Shown here one piece after another: positions 26,669-36,090 of a stretch of 64,000 nt of DNA. Under the pieces are notes generated by a model. The model ran no database searches and had not been told where the DNA came from. It saw only the letters and a list, made by a program, of their open reading frames with translations. Location: NCBI GenBank assembly GCA_035529895.1, contig DATKVV010000080.1:1-64000 (forward strand). Direction: 5' to 3'. Numbering within the stretch: the first letter of the stretch is position 1; each line of letters starts with the position of its first letter. A program made the position numbers and the translations under genes. The stretch is from JAUWKC01 sp035529895. GTDB taxonomy: Bacteria > Planctomycetota > Phycisphaerae > Sedimentisphaerales > Anaerobacaceae.

Positions 26669-27760
26669 ATGATAAAGACGTTGCGAATAACAAGCATTAT
26701 AGCGGCGATAGTGGGGGCCGGTCTTTTGATTTTTCCTGCGGTTTTTGGTTTTCGCGGCGACGAAGAGATTGAGCGGTTCTTGAGTTCTCCCGGCGCATTG
26801 GAGAGGTTTAAGCAGGCCGAGGGCGGCAGGTCCAGGGCGGGCGAGAACCAGATTTCGCCGCTGGTAAAGCAGGCAGAGGCATTTGCGCTGTATTTGAATC
26901 CGCCCAAGGTCGAGCGGGCCGAGCAGCGGGGGTCTGCGCGGCCGGCTCAAAGGCCCCGGGAAGTAATACCCGCCCCGACTATATCCACGGCCAAGTTTAC
27001 GGTTGTCGCCACCAGTTTTCATGAGTCGGTTCCGGAATTGTCATTGGCATTAATTGATGAGCCAGGCAGCGGGCGGCACTGGGTGAGGCAATCCAGCGTG
27101 ATAAATCATTTGACTGTCGAGCAGATAAAGGACGGCGTAGTCGTTCTTAAGGGTCCTCAGGGGCCTATCGAGATGGCCGTTGAGCCCAGACCGGTAAGAA
27201 GAAGTCTTCTGGCAGGCTCTGCCCCCCTTTCTATGGGCACGGCCGGCCAAGCGGTTCCTACATACGCCCCCGATGCGGGTTCTATCCGGGCAACTGCCGC
27301 TGCCGCCGACGGTACGCAGCCGCAAGAGGACCAAGCCGACGCGGATGCAGTGGCCCAGAAAGTCTTTGCTGAGCTTATGGCTACTGCCGCCGCCGAGTCC
27401 GGCGGGGCCGATTCGACACAGCCGGCTGAGCAGGAGCTTCAACAGACGGATAAACCTGTTCCGGACGTTGAATCGGGGCGCATAACCGGCGAAGAGGCGG
27501 ATAAACTCGACCGCCTGGGCCGTGAGCTCCAGAACGTCGGGCAGGATGAGCGGCTGGCGAAAATCCGCGCAGACCGCCAATACCGGCAGGTACGCACAGA
27601 CAGGACTGCTGCGGCGCAAGGGACCGGCAGTAAAGATGCTCGCGCGGAGCGAAGGGCTCGGATGGCAAAAGAACGAATGGAGAGGGCAAGAGCGTTGGCT
27701 GAACGGGCCAGGGCAAACCGGGCCAAGGCCGGCGCTGAAAAGGAAAACCAGGACAAGTAG
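26669..27760 (+). CDS. GspC-like inner-membrane protein (tentative)
   Basis: A 363-residue protein with one N-terminal membrane helix (about residues 8-27) and a large periplasmic part. Residues around 120-165 (SLALIDEPGSGRHWVRQSSV, then a DGVVVL block) look like the homology region of GspC / PilP, the inner-membrane partner that docks on the secretin. The C-terminus (about residues 270-363) is strongly charged and probably coiled coil, rich in Arg, Ala, Glu and Lys. Its position directly upstream of the secretin and the rest of a type II secretion operon supports the reading. Similarity is weak, so a family-specific accessory protein is the alternative. Confidence 0.5.
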   Translation: MIKTLRITSIIAAIVGAGLLIFPAVFGFRGDEEIERFLSSPGALERFKQAEGGRSRAGENQISPLVKQAEAFALYLNPPKVERAEQRGSARPAQRPREVIPAPTISTAKFTVVATSFHESVPELSLALIDEPGSGRHWVRQSSVINHLTVEQIKDGVVVLKGPQGPIEMAVEPRPVRRSLLAGSAPLSMGTAGQAVPTYAPDAGSIRATAAAADGTQPQEDQADADAVAQKVFAELMATAAAESGGADSTQPAEQELQQTDKPVPDVESGRITGEEADKLDRLGRELQNVGQDERLAKIRADRQYRQVRTDRTAAAQGTGSKDARAERRARMAKERMERARALAERARANRAKAGAEKENQDK

Positions 27761-27909
27761 CGAGTGAGTCAGGGATTGTCCTGATAGTCTGAGATTCCGT
27801 CCTGAGTATCAATTCAATTATCGGAATACTTCAGCCATTTTAACGGGGTTGCGGTGCACACATTCTCATTTTGGATGCCGGCTGGTTTTCGTGCCTTCAC
27901 GGCTGCAAA

Positions 27910-27938
27910 TTCCCGTTTTTTTTGCCTGAGAACGGGAA
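27910..27938 (+). terminator. Probable rho-independent terminator
   Basis: TTCCCGTT (27910-27917) pairs with AACGGGAA (27931-27938). T-rich sequence follows (TTTTGGCC and a run of eight T). It would end the transcript of the GspC-like gene 150 bases upstream. Confidence 0.5.
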
Positions 27939-28052
27939 CTTTTGGCCTTTTTTTGTGTCTGATTAAGTACCGGGTATCGAGGGGGTTGGATGATACCTAT
28001 TGTTTTTTTGGAGAGCCAGTCAGGTAAGGTCAGTAGAAGGAAGGCTTATGCG

Positions 28053-28076
28053 GCGGCTTTTAGCGCAAAAAGCCGC
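28053..28076 (+). terminator. Hairpin in the secretin leader
   Basis: GCGGCTTTT (28053-28061) pairs perfectly with AAAAGCCGC (28068-28076) around a six-base loop. Only three T follow, so it may be a leader structure or attenuator rather than a full terminator. Confidence 0.35.
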
Positions 28077-28245
28077 TTTCACAGTTTAACGTTAAGATGT
28101 CCGAGAAGTGCAGAATTGCGTTAGTACGTATTCCTAATGAGTCCGGGGGGCTGTTTCGCGGGGTCCCGGATGCGTGGAAAGACGCGTTTGGGGTCGCCGC
28201 ACAATTGAATAAAGGCAAGAGCAAGATTCGTCAGGAGGAGTGTTT

Positions 28246-31200
28246 ATGACGGGCAGATTTAGTTACGCCCTGCCGCAGGTTTCCAGTTGGTGGGGTCATA
28301 CCAGGAGCCGATGCTGCGCCAGGCCACGGTCTATCGTTATGGTTCTGGCGGCAACCCTTTTTTTGAGCGGCACTTATGTTTCGGCCGGCGAGATTAAGAA
28401 CGACTCCGCATCGGCACGATACAGGGTTTTTGGGCTGAGGAACATATCGGCCGACAAAGGCAAAGAGTATCTGTCTGAACTCAAAATCGGCACAGTTTCT
28501 AAGCTTCCCGGCGCCAATATGCTTTTGGTGACGGCTCAGCCGGCAGATTTGGTCAAGGCAAGCGCCATCCTGGGGCTTGTTGACAGCAAGGAAGAGTTCG
28601 TCATAAAGACAGTCGCGCTGGCCTCGGATTTTCCCCCGGATGACCGGATTGCAGCCAAACTCAGCGATATGGAGGTCGGGACTTTCTTCAATCCGCCGCT
28701 GAGCAAAGTACAGCCCAAAGCGATTATAGACGTTCATAATGATGCCGTCATAGCTGTTGTTCCTGCAAAGCAGCTCGAAAGAATTATCTCTGCGGTCGAA
28801 GAATTGCAGAATAATAAAGGTAAGCAGGAGGGCACGCGACCGGCTGAACGGGGCAAGTCAGCCGCGCCTGACCGCGCAAAGAGTTCGGAGGCAAAGGCGG
28901 CGCCAAAGCCCGAGCCTGAGGTGGTTGAGCCTTCCGGTCCTGCAAAAAGTCCGAAAAAGGCGATGCCCCCGGATACAGCCCCTTCCAGTTGGTTTGGCGA
29001 TAAACCCGATAAACCCGATAGGGCCGATACACGCCAGTCCGGAACTGATGACCTCTTCAACGGTCTTCTGGAGTCCCTTGCCGAGGCCGAGAAGAGAGCT
29101 GCCGAAAAGGCCCAACCGACTCAAGAGCCGGATAAGGGGCAAATTGGTGCAGCCATCGAAAAAAAGCAGGTCCCGACCGAACCTTCCGGCATTTCGGAAT
29201 CCGGCCAGGTGAGGGCCGAAGGGCCGCAGGAGCTTGACGTTACCGACATTCTTGGAGGGCTTGAGGCCGGCGTCAAAGCCGGGCTTGAACCCAAGCCTGA
29301 GCCTCAGGCAGAGAAAGTCGCGGCCGTGACCAAAGAGCCGAGCGAGGCTGCTCGGGCGGTTGCGAAAACAGCTTACGAGCCGCGGTCCGTACCCGATGGC
29401 GAAGAGGTCGTTGAGGTCTTCTTGCCTGAAAAGCTTCCCATCACCGATTTTCTGGACTTCGCCGGCAGGTATCTAAAGCTGGACTTTTTGTACGACCCGA
29501 CCCAGGTCAAAGGGAACGTGGCGCTGAGGATTAACGGCGAGCTTCGAGGATGCATCAAGGCAAAGGAATTGTACGCGATGACCGAATCGGTGCTGCAGTT
29601 CCACGGCTATGCGATGACGCGCAAGGGCAATCTTGTAACCGTGCGTCCGATAGTTGACACAAAACCTTCTGCCGTTTCTGAATCCCGAACGGTAGAGACC
29701 AGAGAACCGCAGAAGCTTGATGTTGCCGCCATTCTCGAAAAACCTCAGGCCCTTGTCCAGGCGGGTCCCGAACCGAAACCTGAACCTGCTGCAGAGGCCG
29801 AGAAAACTGCGGCGAGAATTAAGGAGCTAAATCAGGTTGCTGAGCCTCCAAAAGAGGAAGCAGCGGCAAAACCTAAAGAACCGAACCAGGCTGCCGAGCC
29901 TGCCAAGGAGGAGGTTGCAGCTAAGATTGAGAGGCCGAGCGAGGTTGCGACCCTCGCAAAAGAGGAGGCAGCGGCAAAACCTAAAGAACCGAACGAAGCG
30001 GCTGAGCCTGCTAAAAAGGATGTTGCGGCTAAGATTGAGGAGCCCAACCAGGTTGCGGCGGCTACAAAGGAGGAAGCGGCGGCAAAGCCTGAGGAACCGA
30101 ACGAAGTAGCTGAGCCTGCTAAGAAGGATGTTGCAGCTAAGATTGACAGGCCGAGCGAGGTTGCGGCCCCCGCAAAAGAGGAGGGAGCGGCCAAGACCAA
30201 AGAGCCGAACGAAGTTGCCAGGCCGGTCTCGAAAGGCCGATATGAGCCGGAGGCCATTCCCAATGCCGAAGCCGTTCTTGACGTGGACCTGCCGGAGAAG
30301 CTTCTGCTCACTGAGTTTTTGGACTTTGTAGGTAAGTATCTGAAGCTGGACTTCTTGTACGACCCGAAGCAGTTGCCCGGCGAAGTGAATCTGAGGATTA
30401 ACGGCGAGCTTCGAGGACGCGTCACGGTCAAGGAGTTGTACGCCATGATGGAATCCGTGCTGCAGTTCTACGGGTTTGCGATGACGCGCAAGGGCAATCT
30501 TGTAACCGTGCGCACGATGGCCGATGCGTCCTTTATCGACCCTCCCCTTGTGCGTGCGGACGTAGATAAGGTCGAGGCGGGCAACATTCTTATTACCCGT
30601 GTTTTTGAGCTGCAGCATGTAGACACGGCCACCGCCCAGAACCTCTTGACTAATATGAAACTGGGCGTGTCAATTACGCCCATCCCTGAGGCGGGTACGC
30701 TTATCGTGACTGGTTACGCTTACCGTATGGGGCGCATAGAGGAGCTCCTGGATTTGATCGACAAACCCGGCGAGCCCAAGCAGTTCAGATTCCGCCCGTT
30801 AAAATACACGATGGCCAAGACGCTCGCTCCCAAAGTCAAGACATTAGTCGAGCAGTTGGGTGGAATATCGATTACGGTTGCGGCGACTGTGGAGGCTCAG
30901 CCGAAGCAGCCTCCCGGCAGACCCATAAGGGGCAGGCTTGTACGGCCGCCGGTGCGACCCACCCCGACGCCTGCTCAGCCAACTCCGGCGCAGCCACAAC
31001 CCACCGTGTACCTCGATTTCGATGAAAGAACAAACCGCGTCCTGATGATAGGCCTCAAAAGCGACCTTGATGTCGTCGAGGAGCTGATAAGTTCTCTCGA
31101 CGTGGAGCAGCAGGACCTGCGCAGTCTGCGATTGTACGAAATCCAGCACGTTGACGCCGAAGAGGTCAGAAAAAAGCTCGAAGAGATGGGCATAATTGGC

Positions 31201-32637
31201 GTCAGCACGACCACTGAGACAAGGATTACCGCCGCCCAAAGAGGCCGGGGCCGAATCCAGCCCGCCCCTCAGACCGGCCAGCCTGCTGCGGCTGCAGCCG
31301 CCAGTGCCCTCGGAACGACAGAGGAGCCTCTGGCAGAAGAGCCGCAGGTTGTAATAATTGAGTCGGTTAACGCACTTCTGGTTAATGCAACGCCTGAGCA
31401 GCACATCCGCATTGCCATGATTATCGGTTACGTGGACAGCGTACCGGAGGAAAGCGTCATTCCCTACGTTGTTTACGCACTCGAAAACCAGGACCCCGCC
31501 GAGCTGGCCACCGTGCTGAATCAGCTTATTCAGGAAACCACCACAAAGCAGGAAAAGGACGCCAAAATCGTAACGACGACAACAACAAAAAGGACGGAGG
31601 AAGACATTATCATTATCCCCGACCCGAAAACGTATTCGCTCATCGTCTACGCCAGCAAGAAAAACCAGCAGTGGATCAAATCTCTTGTTGAACAGCTCGA
31701 TCAATACCGCCCACAGGTCCTGCTCGACGCGACTCTGGTTGAAATCACCAAGAATGACAGGTTCCAATTGGACCTGGACTTGGTCTCCAAGTTTCCGGAA
31801 GCACTTGCAAACGCGCAAACTCCGGAAAAGGTGGCGTTTTTCGCGGGACGAATGCTGGAATTATCATCTACGAAAGGTGTGGGCGACGGCTTCTATGCGG
31901 ACGAGCATGTCCAGGTTATTCTGCAAGCCATTCAGACAAAAGGATATGGTCGGATACTGGCAAGGCCAAAGCTGCTCGTTAGAGACAATGAGGAAGGGAC
32001 TATTAAGGCGGAAAAGCAAACCACGATTGTCTCACCCAAGTCGCAAATCGTACCAGGCCAAGCTGTGGGCGCTGTGTCGACCACGGCTACGTCCGTCGAG
32101 CTTCAAAATTATGTTTCCGGCATTACGCTTACGATTACGCCTCATATAAGCAGAGGCGAACAGCTTCAGCTCAAAATCGCTTTGAACCGTACTGATTTTG
32201 GCAAATTCGAAAACTATACCATAACTACCGGGGACGATGGCAAGATAGAAGGTCCAAAACCACCCGACCTTCTCACCAGCGACGTTACTACAGTCGTTAC
32301 TGTTCCTGATAACCACACCATAATACTTGGGGGGTTGGAGAAGCTTAACCAGTCAAAGGGTGGAACCAAGGTTCCGTTACTTGGTGATATCCCCCTCCTC
32401 GGAGGTCTGTTCAGGAGCACACTTAATGTGGAAGACCAGAGCAGGCTCTACGTCTTCGTTAAGGCCCACATCGTCAGGCCCGGCGAACCACTTGACGGGA
32501 CCTCCAGGATAGAAGTAGTATCAAGAAAGAACCGGGATACCTTCGAGCAGTATGAGAAGGAAATGCAGAAGTACGAGGATTGGCCCGGCATAAGACCTAA
32601 GCCGATGGATCCCGTGCGTGTTCTGGACAATGATTAG
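28246..32637 (+). CDS. gspD: Giant type II secretion secretin (GspD-like)
   Basis: A 1463-residue outer-membrane secretin, about twice the usual 650-750. A signal-like hydrophobic segment lies at residues 27-46. A GspD-type N-domain follows (about 55-190). Then come two copies of an N0-like domain (about residues 382-471 and 671-760) separated by Pro/Glu/Lys/Ala-rich sequence with exact 36-residue repeats. Further N-domains follow, including LRLYEIQHVDAEEVRKKLEE. The C-terminal secretin core has VLLDATLVEITKND, VTTVVTVPDNHTIILGG and VPLLGDIPLLGGLFRS. The secretin forms the outer-membrane gate through which folded proteins leave. I chose ATG 28246, seven bases after AGGAGG. It heads the colinear operon with gspE and gspF. 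Confidence 0.92.
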   Translation: MTGRFSYALPQVSSWWGHTRSRCCARPRSIVMVLAATLFLSGTYVSAGEIKNDSASARYRVFGLRNISADKGKEYLSELKIGTVSKLPGANMLLVTAQPADLVKASAILGLVDSKEEFVIKTVALASDFPPDDRIAAKLSDMEVGTFFNPPLSKVQPKAIIDVHNDAVIAVVPAKQLERIISAVEELQNNKGKQEGTRPAERGKSAAPDRAKSSEAKAAPKPEPEVVEPSGPAKSPKKAMPPDTAPSSWFGDKPDKPDRADTRQSGTDDLFNGLLESLAEAEKRAAEKAQPTQEPDKGQIGAAIEKKQVPTEPSGISESGQVRAEGPQELDVTDILGGLEAGVKAGLEPKPEPQAEKVAAVTKEPSEAARAVAKTAYEPRSVPDGEEVVEVFLPEKLPITDFLDFAGRYLKLDFLYDPTQVKGNVALRINGELRGCIKAKELYAMTESVLQFHGYAMTRKGNLVTVRPIVDTKPSAVSESRTVETREPQKLDVAAILEKPQALVQAGPEPKPEPAAEAEKTAARIKELNQVAEPPKEEAAAKPKEPNQAAEPAKEEVAAKIERPSEVATLAKEEAAAKPKEPNEAAEPAKKDVAAKIEEPNQVAAATKEEAAAKPEEPNEVAEPAKKDVAAKIDRPSEVAAPAKEEGAAKTKEPNEVARPVSKGRYEPEAIPNAEAVLDVDLPEKLLLTEFLDFVGKYLKLDFLYDPKQLPGEVNLRINGELRGRVTVKELYAMMESVLQFYGFAMTRKGNLVTVRTMADASFIDPPLVRADVDKVEAGNILITRVFELQHVDTATAQNLLTNMKLGVSITPIPEAGTLIVTGYAYRMGRIEELLDLIDKPGEPKQFRFRPLKYTMAKTLAPKVKTLVEQLGGISITVAATVEAQPKQPPGRPIRGRLVRPPVRPTPTPAQPTPAQPQPTVYLDFDERTNRVLMIGLKSDLDVVEELISSLDVEQQDLRSLRLYEIQHVDAEEVRKKLEEMGIIGVSTTTETRITAAQRGRGRIQPAPQTGQPAAAAAASALGTTEEPLAEEPQVVIIESVNALLVNATPEQHIRIAMIIGYVDSVPEESVIPYVVYALENQDPAELATVLNQLIQETTTKQEKDAKIVTTTTTKRTEEDIIIIPDPKTYSLIVYASKKNQQWIKSLVEQLDQYRPQVLLDATLVEITKNDRFQLDLDLVSKFPEALANAQTPEKVAFFAGRMLELSSTKGVGDGFYADEHVQVILQAIQTKGYGRILARPKLLVRDNEEGTIKAEKQTTIVSPKSQIVPGQAVGAVSTTATSVELQNYVSGITLTITPHISRGEQLQLKIALNRTDFGKFENYTITTGDDGKIEGPKPPDLLTSDVTTVVTVPDNHTIILGGLEKLNQSKGGTKVPLLGDIPLLGGLFRSTLNVEDQSRLYVFVKAHIVRPGEPLDGTSRIEVVSRKNRDTFEQYEKEMQKYEDWPGIRPKPMDPVRVLDND
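29389..30525 (+). repeat. Duplicated domain flanking 108-bp tandem repeats
   Basis: Inside the secretin gene, 29389-29658 and 30256-30525 encode two copies of the same domain offset by exactly 867 bases. Long stretches are identical in DNA, for example CTGAGGATTAACGGCGAGCT and the part around GCGATGACGCGCAAGGGCAA. Between them, units starting at 29851, 29959, 30067 and 30175 repeat with an exact 108-base period and encode KEEAAAKPKEPN-type sequence. Confidence 0.9.
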
Positions 32638-32668
32638 TCTCAAGTTAGCCGTTCAATAGTAGTGCAAT

Positions 32669-34393
32669 ATGAAAGAATTATTGATACAGACTGCCAAGCG
32701 GACGGGCGTGGTTGATGTTGAGCAACTGGTGAAGTTTTTCGAGAGCAACGAAGACAAAGACCGGCTGGACGAAGCCCTGCTTCGCTGCCCGTACTTCACC
32801 GAAGAGTCGGTCCTGAAGCTCTTTGCCGCTGCTTTGGGTCAGGAGTTTCTGCCCGAGGTATCCCCGAAGGCCGTGCCCGCCGAATTCATAGAGGCGGTCC
32901 CGGCGACCTACGCTCAGCATCATTATCTTATCGGCATCAAAATCGAAGGCGATAACGGCGAACTAACGGTCGTCTTGTCCAAGCCGCTCGATACCAACGC
33001 CCTCGATAATGTCTCGAAGATGACCGGTATGCCCGTCAAGGCGGCGCTGTCGACACGCGCGGCCATTACCGCGGCGATAGACGTGGCCTACGAACAGAGG
33101 ACAACGGTCATCGAGGAGGTGGTCGAAGAGATTGATTCACAGCAGAACCTCGACCAGCTCGTTGACGAGGCGTCCTCTTCGGATGACCTGCTCGACGTCG
33201 TCAATCGCCCGCCGGTTATCAGACTGGTCAATGATATTCTTTTCCGGGCCTTGCAGTTGAGGGCCAGCGATATTCATGTTCATCCTTATGAGTCGAAGAT
33301 TCAGATTCGCTACCGCGTTGACGGCATCCTGTATGATGTTCTGAGTCTGAACAGGAACGTTTTGCCCTTGATTATCTCTCGTATCAAGGTGATGGCCGGT
33401 ATGGACATTGCCGAGCGCCGTATGCCGCAGGACGGCCGATGCAGCGTCCGCCTCGGCCAGCGCGAAATCGACCTGCGTATCAGCACCGTCCCGACCAGCT
33501 ACGGCGAGCGCAGCGTTCTGCGACTGCTGGACAAAAGCACCGGCCTTTTCAAGCTGGACGAGCTCGGCCTGTGGGCGGATGATTTGAGCAGGTTCGATTC
33601 GCTCCTGAACCGCGCGCACGGCGTTATTTTCGTCACAGGCCCCACCGGCAGCGGAAAAAGCACCACTCTTTACGCGTCTCTGAACCGGATTAACGCGGCA
33701 GAAAAGAACGTTATGAGCATAGAGGACCCCATCGAATACCAGCTCGAAGGAATAAGCCAGATGCAGGTCGCCTCCAAGAAAGGCGTAACATTTGCAAACG
33801 CCCTCCGGCACGTCCTCCGACAGGACCCGGATGTTATAATGGTTGGCGAGGTCCGGGATGTTGAAACCGCCCGTATGGTGATACAATCTTCGCTTACCGG
33901 CCATCTGGTTTTCAGCACCCTGCATACGAACGACTCGGCGGGGGCGGTGACGAGGCTTCTGGACCTGGGCGTTGAGCCTTATCTGGTTAGTTCGTCCCTG
34001 ATTGCTATTATGGCCCAAAGACTGGTGCGAAGAATCTGCCCGGATTGCAGGAAGGTATACGAGCCTACGGCACGTGAGTTGAGGGAGCTCGGTGTGCTCT
34101 CGACGGAAGCCCAGACGCCCGGGGCCGGCGCAGACGCTAAGTTTTTTGTCGGCGCAGGATGCGACAAGTGCTTTCAGACCGGCTATCGAGGCCGAACGGG
34201 CATCTACGAGCTGATGCCGATTAACGAAGGAATCCAGGAGCTGATATACAAAAGAGAAAGCGCCGGTACAATTAAAAGAGCTGCTCTTGAAGCCGGCTTG
34301 CAGACGTTGCGAATGGACGGTGCACGCAAGGTCCTGGCCGGGATAACGACCATTGCAGAAGTATTGAGGGTTACGCAGGCGGACGTACTGTAA
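32669..34393 (+). CDS. gspE: Type II secretion ATPase GspE
   Basis: A 574-residue hexameric secretion ATPase that powers pseudopilus assembly from the cytoplasmic face of the inner membrane. The N-terminal N1 domain (about residues 1-150) is followed by the N2/C core. Walker A is GPTGSGKST (from residue 324), with an aspartate box in IEDPIEYQ, Walker B around LRQDPDVIMVGEVRD, and a histidine box in TGHLVFSTLHTNDSAG. The tetracysteine zinc site (CPDCRK and CDKCFQTGYRG) typical of GspE and PilB is intact. It starts 31 bases after the secretin stop and is followed 16 bases later by gspF. Confidence 0.96.
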   Translation: MKELLIQTAKRTGVVDVEQLVKFFESNEDKDRLDEALLRCPYFTEESVLKLFAAALGQEFLPEVSPKAVPAEFIEAVPATYAQHHYLIGIKIEGDNGELTVVLSKPLDTNALDNVSKMTGMPVKAALSTRAAITAAIDVAYEQRTTVIEEVVEEIDSQQNLDQLVDEASSSDDLLDVVNRPPVIRLVNDILFRALQLRASDIHVHPYESKIQIRYRVDGILYDVLSLNRNVLPLIISRIKVMAGMDIAERRMPQDGRCSVRLGQREIDLRISTVPTSYGERSVLRLLDKSTGLFKLDELGLWADDLSRFDSLLNRAHGVIFVTGPTGSGKSTTLYASLNRINAAEKNVMSIEDPIEYQLEGISQMQVASKKGVTFANALRHVLRQDPDVIMVGEVRDVETARMVIQSSLTGHLVFSTLHTNDSAGAVTRLLDLGVEPYLVSSSLIAIMAQRLVRRICPDCRKVYEPTARELRELGVLSTEAQTPGAGADAKFFVGAGCDKCFQTGYRGRTGIYELMPINEGIQELIYKRESAGTIKRAALEAGLQTLRMDGARKVLAGITTIAEVLRVTQADVL

Positions 34394-34409
34394 GGGGGAC
34401 GATGCCTTT

Positions 34410-35627
34410 ATGCCGAGATACCACTATGTAGCCATAGCAGCCGACGGCAGGAAAGTCAAAGGCGCAATTGCCGCGGAGAATCCCTATGCCGCCCGCAAGC
34501 AGCTCCGGGGCCGCAGTATTCACCCTACGTCAATCACGGAGGTCGGTTCCCGCAGGGAAGGCAGGCCCGCACTGCTTTCGGTCTTCGGCAAGGGCAGCAA
34601 GACGCAGACAATCGATTTCACCAAACAAATGGCCACGATGCTCAATTCGGGAATCAAGCTGACCGAGGCGCTTTCGGTGCTTGTTTTGCAGGCCTCCGAT
34701 GTCCGATTAAAAAACGCCATTGCCGATATCCGCGACCGCGTTATCACGGGCGAATCTTTTACCGACGGCTTGAAAGATTACAGTGATTATTTTGACGTCA
34801 TATACGTAAGTATGGTTCACGTCGGCGAGGTTACCGGCACGCTCGGAAAGAGCCTCGCGATTATCAGCGGCTTTATGGAGAAACGCCAGCGCGTAGAGTC
34901 GAAGGTGATGACCGCGATGATATATCCTGTCGTGCTTGTTTGTTTTTGCATGGCTGCAATTCTGATTTTGACAACCAAAGTCATCCCGAAGATAGGCGAA
35001 CAGATCGCAAGAACGGGTCAGCAGCTGCCCTGGATTACAAGACAGTTGATGAACGTAAAGTACGTGCTGACCAGTTGGTGGCTGTTTGTGCTTATCGGCG
35101 TGATTGCCGGGATTGTCTGGGGTATGAGGCGCTTTCTAAGGACGCCGCGAGGCTCGTATTTGCGCGACAGGCTGATGCTTTCCCTGCCGCTGTTTGGCCC
35201 TCTTATAAGGCAGCGTGTCGTGGCGCGTTTTGCCTCCACCCTCTCGACGCTTCTCGGTTCCGGACTTTCAATGGCTGAGTCTCTTCGCGTCGTGGGGGAA
35301 GTTACCGGCAACAGCCTCATGAAAAAAGCCATCGAACAGGCGCGGGAAAGGATTCTTGCCGGCGCCGATATTGCGACGCCGCTGAGGGACAGCGGCGTTA
35401 TCGACCCCGCCATCGCTCATATGGTCGCCGTCGGCGAAAAAAGCGGCGAGCTGGAGACAATGCTCAGGAATATCAGCGAAAACCTCGAATCTTCGACCGA
35501 CGTAGTTATAGAGAGGCTCAGTGCCGCCGTCGAGCCGCTTATTATAATTGTTATGGCTGCGATAATTGGTATAATTGCCTATGCAACAATATTGCCGATT
35601 TTGGAAGTTTCAGCGGGTAAATTCTGA
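34410..35627 (+). CDS. gspF: Type II secretion inner-membrane platform GspF
   Basis: A 405-residue polytopic platform protein. It starts MPRYHYVAIAADGRKVKGAI, a typical beta-strand entry, and has two repeated GspF domains, each opening with a conserved helix-rich segment (FTKQMATMLNSGIKLTEAL and FASTLSTLLGSGLSMAESL). Membrane helices are visible at about residues 170-195, 215-240 and 375-400. It couples the ATPase to pseudopilin extraction. Length and organisation are normal for the family. Confidence 0.95.
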   Translation: MPRYHYVAIAADGRKVKGAIAAENPYAARKQLRGRSIHPTSITEVGSRREGRPALLSVFGKGSKTQTIDFTKQMATMLNSGIKLTEALSVLVLQASDVRLKNAIADIRDRVITGESFTDGLKDYSDYFDVIYVSMVHVGEVTGTLGKSLAIISGFMEKRQRVESKVMTAMIYPVVLVCFCMAAILILTTKVIPKIGEQIARTGQQLPWITRQLMNVKYVLTSWWLFVLIGVIAGIVWGMRRFLRTPRGSYLRDRLMLSLPLFGPLIRQRVVARFASTLSTLLGSGLSMAESLRVVGEVTGNSLMKKAIEQARERILAGADIATPLRDSGVIDPAIAHMVAVGEKSGELETMLRNISENLESSTDVVIERLSAAVEPLIIIVMAAIIGIIAYATILPILEVSAGKF

Positions 35628-35658
35628 GCAACCGGTTTTTTTAGGAGGCCGACAAAAA

Positions 35659-36090
35659 ATGAAAAGGAAAAAAAGAACCACAAGAAAAGGTTTTACGATG
35701 GTCGAGCTTATGGCCATGCTGATTATCATCGGGCTGCTTGCCACGCTGGTCGTTACAAAGGTGGTGGACCAGATAGACAAAGCCAGAGCTACCACCACAA
35801 AGGCCAACCTTAAGTCTCTCCATGCAAAAGTAAACGAATTCAAGATGGACACCGGCCGGTATCCGACTGAGGAAGAAGGACTTTCAGCCCTTCTTGAGCA
35901 GCCCAGCGATGTTGTCAATTATCCGGAGGGAGGCTATCTGGAAACCACGGAAGTACCCAAGGATGCCTGGGGATACGATTTCATTTACGAGCTTTATCCG
36001 GAAGGCGGCAAGGCCTTTGCAATCAGAAGTTCCGGCCCCGACGGCGAAGAGGGCACAGAAGATGACCTGCTCAGCACCGATGCGTTCTAA
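35659..36090 (+). CDS. gspG: Major pseudopilin GspG
   Basis: A 143-residue pseudopilin. The basic leader MKRKKRTTRKG is followed by the cleavage and methylation site G|FTMVEL with Glu5 and a hydrophobic helix. The C-terminus has the GspG calcium-site pattern, SSGPDGEEGTEDDLLS. The ATG at 35659 is set by AGGAGG at 35643-35648. It would be cut by a prepilin peptidase that is not encoded in this window and assemble into the periplasmic pseudopilus. Its end overlaps the next pseudopilin gene. Confidence 0.95.
   Translation: MKRKKRTTRKGFTMVELMAMLIIIGLLATLVVTKVVDQIDKARATTTKANLKSLHAKVNEFKMDTGRYPTEEEGLSALLEQPSDVVNYPEGGYLETTEVPKDAWGYDFIYELYPEGGKAFAIRSSGPDGEEGTEDDLLSTDAF

Larger units (their letters stand above)
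27761..28245. other. Intergenic leader region of the secretin operon
   Basis: This 485-base stretch is non-coding on both strands. It holds a terminator-like hairpin at 27910-27938, a second hairpin at 28053-28076 and the secretin ribosome binding site AGGAGG (28233-28238). I could not find a convincing promoter. Confidence 0.5.
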
